The notes below the pieces were generated by a model, which saw nothing but the letters and a program-made list of their open reading frames with translations, was not told the origin of the DNA and ran no database searches. A program made the position numbers and the translations under genes. A stretch of 64,000 nt of DNA from Paenibacillus ginsengihumi DSM 21568 (GTDB lineage: Bacteria; Bacillota; Bacilli; Paenibacillales; NBRC-103111): assembly GCF_000380965.1 (NCBI RefSeq), contig NZ_KB905562.1, positions 24,535 to 88,534 on the forward strand. The letters run 5' to 3'. Positions 18,697 to 25,216 of the stretch are shown here, piece by piece (the stretch's first letter is position 1; every line of letters starts with the position of its first letter).

Positions 18697-21414
18697 GTGA
18701 GCGGTGAACAAAAAGTCCGACTGACGGTGGACATATACGGCACTCAATACAAGCTGGTATCGACATCCAGCCCTTCTTATATAAAACAGGTCGTTGCGAG
18801 AGTCAACGATCAAATGCAGCGAATTGCGGATACGAACCCGCGGCTCGATTTGCCGAAGATCGCTGTGCTGGCCGCGGTCAACATGGCCGACGAGTGGAAT
18901 CAGCTTCGGACGGAGCTGGACGAGACGCTTGACAAATGCAGCCAGCTGGAGCGCGACAAGCAGGAGCTGGAGGAGCTTCGCGAACTCCAGCAGTTGACGC
19001 AGCAGGAGCTGGAGGTGCTGGAGCAGGCGAAGCGGGAGCTCGAGCGGCGCATCGCCGAGCACCTGAAGGAGCGCGACGAGCTGCAAGCGCGGCTCGGTTC
19101 GGCGGACGCGCAAATTCGGCAGCAGCAGGCAACCGAGCAGCAGTTGCGCGGCGAGCTGGCGGAGGCGGAGCAGCGCTCGGCAGAGCTGGCGAGCAAGCTG
19201 GCCGAGGCAGAAGCGGGCCGGAGCGAGCTCGCGGAGAAGCTGGCGTCCAGCGAACGCTTGCAGGAGGAGCTGGGCGGGCAGGTCGAGGAGCTGCAGGAGA
19301 AGCTGCAGGCAACGGAGCAACAGCTGCGCGGCGAGCTGGCGGAGGCGGAGCAGCGCTCGGCAGAGCTGGCGAGCAAGCTGGCCGAGGCAGAAGCGGGCCG
19401 GAGCGAGCTCGCGGAGAAGCTGGCGTCCAGCGAACGCTTGCAGGAGGAGCTGGGCGGGCAGGTCGAGGAGCTGCAGGAGAAGCTGCAGGCAACCGAGCAG
19501 CAGTTGCGCGGCGAGCTGGCGGAGGCGGAGCAGCGCTCGGCGGAGCTGGCGAGCAAGCTGGCCGAGGCAGAAGCGGGCCGGAGCGAGCTCACGGAGAAGC
19601 TGGCGTCCAGCGAACGCTTGCAGGAGGAGCTGGGCGGGCAGGTCGAGGAGCTGCAGGAGCTGCTGCAGAGCTTGCGTCTGGAGACGGAGCAACAGGCGGC
19701 GCTGATGGACGAGCTGCAGGAGACGGCTGTCGCCCGCGAAGCGGAGCTTCAGGCCATGCTGGCGAAGCAGCAAAGCGAAGGGGAGGCCTTGCTGCGGGAG
19801 CGGGAGGCCGCTTTCGCCAAGGAGCGGGGCGATATGGAGCAGCGACATGACGCGGAGCTCAAGGCGCTGGAGTCCGCGCACCGCGACAAGCTGGCGGCCC
19901 GCGAGCAAGAGCTGCTCGTCCAGCTCGAGAAGGAGCGGGCCGCGAGCAAGCAGGCACTGCAGGCGGCGGAAACGCGGCTCGCCGATCAGGAGCGCGAGCT
20001 CTTGGCCAAGCTGTCCGAGCAGGAGCATCATTGGCAGAGCCAGCTGGCCGGCCTCGAGGTCGAATGGCAGGAGCGGCTGTCTGCCCGCGAAGCGGAGTGG
20101 CAGAGCCGCCTCGGCGAACACCAGGATGCCCGGTCCAAGCTGGCCGCCCAACTGGCCGAGCTGGAGGAGCGCTGCCAGGAGTGGGAAGATGAGTGCGCGA
20201 ACTGGCAGCAGCAGGCCGAGACGGGGCTGGCGGAGCTGGATGCGCTGCGGGAGCGCGAAGCGGCGCTGCGCCAGGAGCTGGAGCTGCATCAGGAGCTGCT
20301 GCGCGAGCAGGAACGGGAGCAGGCCGAGCGGGAGCAGCTCGGCAAGCAGGCGCTCGCGCAAGCCGAAGCCCGGCTTGCCGAAGCGGAGCGGGAGCTTGCC
20401 GAAAGCCAAAGCGCGCTTGCCGCTCGAGACGCCGACTACCGGGCGCAGCTTGAAGCGCTCAGGGAGAAGCATTCGCGCGAGGCGGAGGCGCGGGAAGCGG
20501 AGCTCGCAGCCGAGCGGGAGCGCGCAAGCCTGGCGGCTGCAGCCGCGGCGGAGCGCTATGCCGGCCTGGAGCGCCGGAGCGCCGAGCGGGAGGAGGAGCT
20601 TGCCGGCGAGCTGGCTGCCCGCGAGGAGCGGATTCGCGAGGCGGAGCGGAGGCTCGCGGAGCTGCAGGAGCGCAGCGCGCAGCTTCAGGAGCAGTGCAGC
20701 GAATGGCAGCGACGCAGCGAAAGCCAGGCTGCGGAGGGCGACGAGCTGCAGCGGAAGCTGGCCGAACAGCAGCGGAAGCTGGCTGAGCAGCAGGAGGAGC
20801 TGGAGCTGCATCAGGAGCTGTACGATGAGCTGCAGGGCCAGCATGACGCGCTTGCGGAGCGGCTGAAGGCGCAGGAAGGGGAGGCGCGGGAGACGGCGGC
20901 TCGTCTGGAGGCGGACCTCCGCGAGCTGGAGCGGAAGCTGGCCGAGCGCGACAAGGAGCTTGCCGCGCTGAGGCTTGAGCGCGACGCTTCCCGGGACTTC
21001 GAGCAGTCGCTGCAGGAGCAGTGCGCCGGCCTGGAAAGGCTGCTCGCGGCTTCCCAGGAGGAGCGTCGCGCGCTGCTGGAGCGTCTTGCGGCTCATGAAG
21101 CGCGCGCCGGCGAACTGGAGGCGGCGGCCAGCGAATGGAAAAGCCGGGAAACGGAATGGAGCGACCGGATCGAGGCGCTTGTCAAGCAGTGCGAGGAACA
21201 GCGCGAGGAGATCGAGCTGCAGACGTTGCTGTACAACGAGCTGCAGGAGCAGGCAGGCGAGCAGGCCCGCCGGTACAAGGAGCTGCAGGCGGAATATCAG
21301 GCTTACCAGGACAAGGCCGAGCAGGTATATCAGGAGCTGGAGGGCCTGAAGTCCGAATACGAGAAGCTGCAGATCGAGTACAACGAATGGATCGAGCTGG
21401 TCGAGAAGGAATGA
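18697..21414 (+). CDS. zapA: ZapA-like division protein fused to a giant coiled coil
   Basis: 905 residues from a GTG at 18697 with AAGGAGA 9 bases upstream. Residues 1-80 are a ZapA domain (KVRLTVDIYGTQYKLVS...YIKQVVARVNDQM...LPKIAVLAAVNMADEW). ZapA bundles FtsZ filaments and is normally only about 85-130 residues long. The remaining 820 or so residues are almost pure Glu/Gln/Ala/Leu/Arg heptad sequence, i.e. a long coiled coil of well over 100 nm if continuous. Residues about 145-324 are three copies of a 60-residue repeat. The conserved-looking end (YNELQEQAGEQARRYKELQ...EYNEWIELVEKE) suggests the tail is under selection. Position between pheT and mutS2 matches Bacillus zapA (yshA). No signal or membrane segment. 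Confidence 0.85.
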   Translation: MSGEQKVRLTVDIYGTQYKLVSTSSPSYIKQVVARVNDQMQRIADTNPRLDLPKIAVLAAVNMADEWNQLRTELDETLDKCSQLERDKQELEELRELQQLTQQELEVLEQAKRELERRIAEHLKERDELQARLGSADAQIRQQQATEQQLRGELAEAEQRSAELASKLAEAEAGRSELAEKLASSERLQEELGGQVEELQEKLQATEQQLRGELAEAEQRSAELASKLAEAEAGRSELAEKLASSERLQEELGGQVEELQEKLQATEQQLRGELAEAEQRSAELASKLAEAEAGRSELTEKLASSERLQEELGGQVEELQELLQSLRLETEQQAALMDELQETAVAREAELQAMLAKQQSEGEALLREREAAFAKERGDMEQRHDAELKALESAHRDKLAAREQELLVQLEKERAASKQALQAAETRLADQERELLAKLSEQEHHWQSQLAGLEVEWQERLSAREAEWQSRLGEHQDARSKLAAQLAELEERCQEWEDECANWQQQAETGLAELDALREREAALRQELELHQELLREQEREQAEREQLGKQALAQAEARLAEAERELAESQSALAARDADYRAQLEALREKHSREAEAREAELAAERERASLAAAAAAERYAGLERRSAEREEELAGELAAREERIREAERRLAELQERSAQLQEQCSEWQRRSESQAAEGDELQRKLAEQQRKLAEQQEELELHQELYDELQGQHDALAERLKAQEGEARETAARLEADLRELERKLAERDKELAALRLERDASRDFEQSLQEQCAGLERLLAASQEERRALLERLAAHEARAGELEAAASEWKSRETEWSDRIEALVKQCEEQREEIELQTLLYNELQEQAGEQARRYKELQAEYQAYQDKAEQVYQELEGLKSEYEKLQIEYNEWIELVEKE
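19129..19668 (+). repeat. 180-bp in-frame triplication inside zapA
   Basis: CAACCGAGCAGCAGTTGCGC or a near match recurs at 19129, 19309 and 19489, exactly 180 bp (60 codons) apart. The three units are almost identical in DNA, so the expansion is recent or kept uniform by recombination. Each encodes ATEQQLRGELAEAEQRSA and the following heptads. Confidence 0.95.
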
Positions 21415-21430
21415 CGGGAGACAGCACAAA

Positions 21431-21468
21431 GGCGCCGCAGCCGGGAATTGGAGGCGGCGCCTGTCTTT
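21431..21468 (+). terminator. Terminator after zapA
   Basis: GGCGCCGC...GCGGCGCC (8-bp stem) followed by TGTCTTTC; a modest T-tract. Confidence 0.6.
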
Positions 21469-21826
21469 CATGGAGAGCGTCCCCTGCGCCCCCTCCTGGG
21501 TACGTTGAACGAGAGGCTGTTTTTTTCGCCAGGCCGCGGGCGGGATCGGCGCGGGCAGCGCTTGTGGAGCAGCGGCGGCAAATGTGGCTATCCATGTGTT
21601 TCCCTGGATCAAGACGAAAGCGGATGCTGCATCACGTACATCATTTGCCCCGATTTTGTTAAACAAAATGCAGCTTAGCTCGAATAGGTGTAGTTTGAGC
21701 GGAGCCGGGGCACGTCTAGCGACGTCTATTCAGGATGGGCGACCGCGGTTTCAGCGGTAGTTTTTTGGGACAGAAAAATCGCACTTCGCTTTATCGCTTT
21801 CGCGAAGTTAAGCTTTCTGTAACGTT
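21469..21826. other. Intergenic, no gene seen
   Basis: No frame here has coding character. One small hairpin (ACTTCGC...GCGAAGT, 21783-21810) is visible. I see nothing else. Confidence 0.5.
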
Positions 21827-21858
21827 AAAAAAACAGCCCGTCATGAACGGACTGTTTT
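21827..21858 (-). terminator. Terminator of the cupredoxin gene
   Basis: Read on the minus strand, ACAGTCCGTTCATGACGGGCTGT is followed by seven T: an intrinsic terminator 25 bp after the stop. Confidence 0.85.
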
Positions 21859-21883
21859 GTAGACATCGGCCTTGTGCAGGGCG

Positions 21884-22273
21884 TTACTCGACGACCAGCT
21901 TGGATTTCATGTCGAGGTGCCCCGGGCCGCAAGGAAGCGAGCAAATGATATCGTAGGACCCCGGTTTTTCCGGAGTAAAGGTAGCGGTTTTGCTATTGTT
22001 GTCGAGCTTCACTTTCACTCCGCTGATTTGTACGGCGTGCAAGCCTTCTTTGTTTTCCAGCGAAATGGTGACAGGCTGACCTGCCTTCACTTTGTATTCG
22101 GCTTGATCGAACTTGAAGTTCGTGGCGACGATCTTCACCTCCTGGGCGGCGCCGCCTTCGCCGGCTCCGCTGTTGGCAGCGGGAGCGTCCGGCTTCTTCT
22201 CTCCACTCGCTCCGCACGCCGACAAGGCAAGCGCCAAGCCGATGATTGCCGTTAACGCGGCGATTTTTTTCAT
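21884..22273 (-). CDS. Cupredoxin lipoprotein with a CuA-like copper motif
   Basis: 129 residues with a lipoprotein signal (LALALSAC, lipid Cys20), so it is anchored on the outer face of the membrane. A low-complexity linker (residues 21-45) precedes a single cupredoxin fold. The ligand set is that of the dinuclear CuA site of cytochrome oxidase subunit II: His79 (GLHAVQ), then Cys111-x3-Cys115-x3-His119-x2-Met122 (CSLPCGPGHLDM). Such stand-alone proteins may carry electrons or deliver copper to an oxidase. No oxidase gene is nearby. Start chosen from GGAGGGGATAGTC upstream of the ATG. Own terminator, so probably monocistronic. Confidence 0.85.
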   Translation of the reverse strand: MKKIAALTAIIGLALALSACGASGEKKPDAPAANSGAGEGGAAQEVKIVATNFKFDQAEYKVKAGQPVTISLENKEGLHAVQISGVKVKLDNNSKTATFTPEKPGSYDIICSLPCGPGHLDMKSKLVVE

Positions 22274-22451
22274 GACTATCCCCTCCGGAAAATATTGTCT
22301 CTTGTCTTTCTGCTCCTATCATATCGAACTCGGCCTTGAAATGCAGTGACAGACAGGTGGCAGGGTCGTGAAAAAATCGTGAACTTTATGGCGCCGGATA
22401 GGGAGGGTACAGGAAAAGCGCGCGTCGCATCGAAATGTATTTGGGAACAAG

Positions 22452-22628
22452 GTGGGCGTCTATGACGAAGGGAGCTTCGCCATCGGATGTCACCTGCGGT
22501 GTTGAAAATTCGCCGAAGGACTTCGTCGAATTTTCAAGAGAGACGCCTATGACGAGCGATTCCTTACGTCATCGGTCGCAGCTTCGGTGTTGAAATTTTG
22601 TCGGCGTATACCGCCAAATTTTCAAGAT
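22452..22628 (+). repeat. Family A repeats, two units
   Basis: Units start at about 22452 (89 bp, diverged left end) and at 22541 (88 bp). The first has an almost perfect right hairpin: TTGAAAATTCG, inner CGAA/TTCG, then CGAATTTTCAA. The second has the GTCGGCGTATACCGCC core, as in the copy inside the permease. Confidence 0.9.
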
Positions 22629-22701
22629 AGACCCCCATGCCGCTGGCGCAGCACCATCAGATGATGAAAATGGGCCGCGGACCGTGGGCTATTTTCAAGA
22701 T
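22629..22701 (+). repeat. Variant A' repeat, 73 bp
   Basis: It starts AGACCCCCATGCCGCTGG and ends TATTTTCAAGAT, joined directly to the preceding A unit and the following B repeat. It shares A's termini, but the core is a different hairpin (CCCAT...ATGGG around CACCATCAGATGATG). Confidence 0.85.
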
Positions 22702-22945
22702 AGTGAGCAAATGTTGTATTTTGTACAACAAAAACGGGGCAATCCACCCTATTTGCGGCTCAATGTTGTAAAAAGTGCAACAATTTGGGCGATATTCCCG
22801 GATTTGAAGTCAATCGCCCCTAAATTGTTGCACAAAATACAACATTCTCCTTCCTCTAGGGCGAAGAGACCGGAAAAAGTTGCAATTTTTGCAGGATTTG
22901 TCGCTTCATGCGCCTGGGGTGTGCCCGGGGAGGGGCCGCGCTTAT
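22702..22945 (+). repeat. Family B repeat, copy 2
   Basis: It begins AGTGAGCAAATGTTGTATTT at the right edge of an A' unit. The order of TGTTGTA/TACAAC, TGTTGTAAAAAGTGCAACA and TTGTTGCACAAAATACAAC blocks is the same as copy 1. Confidence 0.85.
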
Positions 22946-23010
22946 GCGGAGCTCGAATGCTGACGTGGAGCGTCTCTTCATGCTCGCTAGTCTAGGTTGC
23001 TGTCTTGCCG

Positions 23011-23198
23011 GGCTAACGCTAGCCAGAGAGCTTATTTCGCTCGAAACGATCGATTTGACATTCTAACGCAAGTGAGCAGCCTTATTTGGCATTTTGAGCT
23101 ATCCGATTCAGCGTTTCTGGCCAAATAGCGTTACTACGTTTCGTTACATTTTAAAAACGGTACGATTCAGCAAAATAGCGTTTGTCACGAGCGTTAGA
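23011..23198 (+). repeat. Family C repeat, copy 2 (188 bp)
   Basis: It runs from GGCTAACGCTAGCC to CACGAGCGTTAGAA, colinear with copy 1 over its whole length. Confidence 0.85.
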
Positions 23199-23225
23199 AA
23201 TTCCGAAGCTTCGGCAGGGGCGCAG

Positions 23226-23481
23226 GAAGGGGCAGCGAGCCCCGGGCTATTTTCAAGATAGACGCCCATGCCGCTGGCGCAGCACCATCAGAAGGATGAA
23301 GATGGGCCGCGTCCCAAGCGCTATTTTCAAGATAGACGCCCATGCCGCTGGCGCAGCACCATCAGATGGTGAAAATGGGCCGCGAGCCCCGGGCTATTTT
23401 CAAGATAGACGCCCATGCCGCTGGCGCAGCACCATCAGAAGATGAAAATGGGCTGCCCGCCCTGGGGGCTATTTTCAAGAT
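23226..23481 (+). repeat. Variant A' array: three units plus a partial one
   Basis: Full units start at AGAC 23260 (74 bp), 23334 (73 bp) and 23407 (75 bp). A 5'-truncated unit lies at about 23226-23259. The best core is CACCATC-A-GATGGTG inside GCCCAT...ATGGGC, followed by AGCCC-C-GGGCT. The array ends 58 bp upstream of the HPrK start, so it may touch that gene's promoter region. Confidence 0.9.
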
Positions 23482-23539
23482 TCCGTCCAATTTTTCAAGC
23501 TAGAATAGATATGAGAAATCGAAGGAGAGCATAACCTAT

Positions 23540-24463
23540 ATGAAATCAGTTACCGTGCAGGATTTGGTCAACCGGTTCTCGCTGGATGTGCTGGCTGGAC
23601 AGTCGGGGCTGAACCGCAAGATCACGAAGCCGAAGCCTTACCGTCCGGGACTCGAGTTTGTCGGGTATTTCGACTTTTTCTCGCAGGAGCACGTTCAGGT
23701 GCTGGGACGCAAGGAAATCAACTATTTGCATACGCTGAGCGAGGAAGAACGCAACTCGCGGATAGGCAATATCGTGAAATATCATCCTCCCTGCTTTGTC
23801 GTCACGCGGAATCAGGAAGGCTTGAAATATTTGCAAAAATATTGCGAGCAGGAAGGAATCCCGCTGCTCCGCACGCCCCAGAAGACGTCGGTGCTGCTGG
23901 ATTTGATGGACGCCTTTTTGGCCAAGGCGATGGCGGAGGAAATCGCGATCCACGGGGTATGCGTGAACGTATCCGGCATCGGCATTTTGCTTCGCGGCAA
24001 ATCCGGCGTCGGCAAGAGCGAGACCGCGCATACGCTGATCCGCCGCGGACACAGGCTGGTGGCCGACGATATCGTCGTGCTCAAAAAAATAAGCCCGGAG
24101 ACGATCATCGGCACCCATAACGGGACGAGCCGCGAGTTTTTGGCGCTGCGCAGCATCGGGCTGGTGAATGTGTCCAGGCTGTACGGGCGAAAGGCGTTTC
24201 AGGACGAAACGCGCATCGTGCTCGATATCCAGCTGACGAAATGGCAGGACAACGCTTTGAACAACGACCTCGAGCTGGAGCCCAAATTCGTCGAATATAT
24301 GGGGATTCGCATCCCCCATATCGAAATTCAGCTGCAGCCCGGCCGGGATGTGGCGGGTCTCGTGGAAGCGGCCGCCAACAACTGGTATCTTCGCCAGCAG
24401 GGCTACAATGCCGTGGAAGACTTTATGAGCCGGATTCAAAACGAAGGGCAGCCTGGCTCGTAA
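23540..24463 (+). CDS. hprK: HPr kinase/phosphorylase, divergent paralogue
   Basis: 307 residues, the usual length. The family phosphorylates HPr on Ser46 and removes the phosphate, setting carbon catabolite repression. An N-terminal domain (residues 1-130) precedes the P-loop kinase core: conserved His138 (AIHGV), GILLRGKSGVGKSE with the P-loop near 153-160, and HRLVADD. The second family signature, usually EIRGLGI(I/M)(N/D)V, reads EFLALRSIGLVNV here, and the usual Asp before the P-loop Ser (GDSGVGKS) is Lys. These residues matter for phosphorylase activity in known enzymes, so activity may be altered. Neighbours lgt and ppaX, common for canonical hprK, are absent. Start ATG follows GAAGGAGAG. 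Confidence 0.85.
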   Translation: MKSVTVQDLVNRFSLDVLAGQSGLNRKITKPKPYRPGLEFVGYFDFFSQEHVQVLGRKEINYLHTLSEEERNSRIGNIVKYHPPCFVVTRNQEGLKYLQKYCEQEGIPLLRTPQKTSVLLDLMDAFLAKAMAEEIAIHGVCVNVSGIGILLRGKSGVGKSETAHTLIRRGHRLVADDIVVLKKISPETIIGTHNGTSREFLALRSIGLVNVSRLYGRKAFQDETRIVLDIQLTKWQDNALNNDLELEPKFVEYMGIRIPHIEIQLQPGRDVAGLVEAAANNWYLRQQGYNAVEDFMSRIQNEGQPGS

Positions 24464-24601
24464 CGGCAAGGAGGAGACTCTCTCCCAGACGGGGAACCAC
24501 TGCCCCGCTCCGTACCTCCATGCCGGATGTCGGCGGCAATTCTGGTTCCCGGCCGCCGTGCGGGCCCGTTGCCGAGGCGTGCAGAAGCGGCAACAAACAG
24601 A

Positions 24602-24661
24602 AGAAACCTGGCTGTACAGCCAGGTTTCTTAAGACAAAAGCCGCGGATTAGCGGCTTTTTT
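24602..24661. terminator. Two hairpins between convergent genes
   Basis: AAGAAACCTGGCTG/CAGCCAGGTTTCTT (24601-24630), then AAGCCGC...GCGGCTT plus T-run (24638-24661). They sit between hprK (plus) and the holin-like gene (minus). The second overlaps the latter's stop region. Confidence 0.85.
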
Positions 24662-25010
24662 CTTTCCTTCCGGCCTCGAACGGCGTCTTGACGGGAATGA
24701 ACAGGTCGATAATCCCGATCACGAGCGCCGCGAGGATCGCTCCGATGAAGCTGGTCGTTACGCCGGCAACGATGAATTGAGCGATCCAGATGATGACGGC
24801 GCTTGTCAAAAAGCCGACAATCCCCCGGCCGAAAGGCGTAATCCGTTTGCCGAAAATGCCTTCAATGATCCATGCGGCAACCGCGATGACAAGCGCCAGG
24901 AACAAGGCGCTCCAGAACCCTCCTACCTTAAAGCCCGGAACGATCCAACTGACGACAAGCAGTATCAAGGCGGCAACGATAAAACGGACGATATGTCCAA
25001 TCAAATGCAT
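24648..25010 (-). CDS. Holin-4-like (YvlD-type) membrane protein
   Basis: 120 residues with four hydrophobic segments: IVRFIVAALILLVVSWIVPG, FWSALFLALVIAVAAWIIEG, GIVGFLTSAVIIWIAQF and FIGAILAALVIGIIDLF. The pattern matches the phage-holin-4 superfamily (PF04020, Bacillus YvlD), a membrane protein of unknown role that is often near PspC/stress genes. I chose the ATG at 25010 because AGGAGGTATCGCTT lies just upstream; longer frames lack a ribosome site. It is convergent with hprK. Confidence 0.8.
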   Translation of the reverse strand: MHLIGHIVRFIVAALILLVVSWIVPGFKVGGFWSALFLALVIAVAAWIIEGIFGKRITPFGRGIVGFLTSAVIIWIAQFIVAGVTTSFIGAILAALVIGIIDLFIPVKTPFEAGRKEKSR

Positions 25011-25216
25011 AAGCGATACCTCCTGAAATGATTTGTTTGGCGCTCTATGGAAAAGCTCCAAGAGCGGATGGCAGTTCTTATGTTGCCCGGCATGCGGAAC
25101 AATTATGAATCCTTCTTTGTCCATGCCGCTGCTTGAGGCTTAAGGCTCGAAACAACGATTAGCATCTGGCCATGGTGTGGGATATAATAAGCTTGTAAGA
25201 CGCGAAGAAAGGCAGG

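Noticed and set aside
18550..21666. Open frame of over 1000 codons on the minus strand opposite zapA
   Set aside because: Leu/Gln/Arg-rich shadow of the coiled-coil gene; no start signal.
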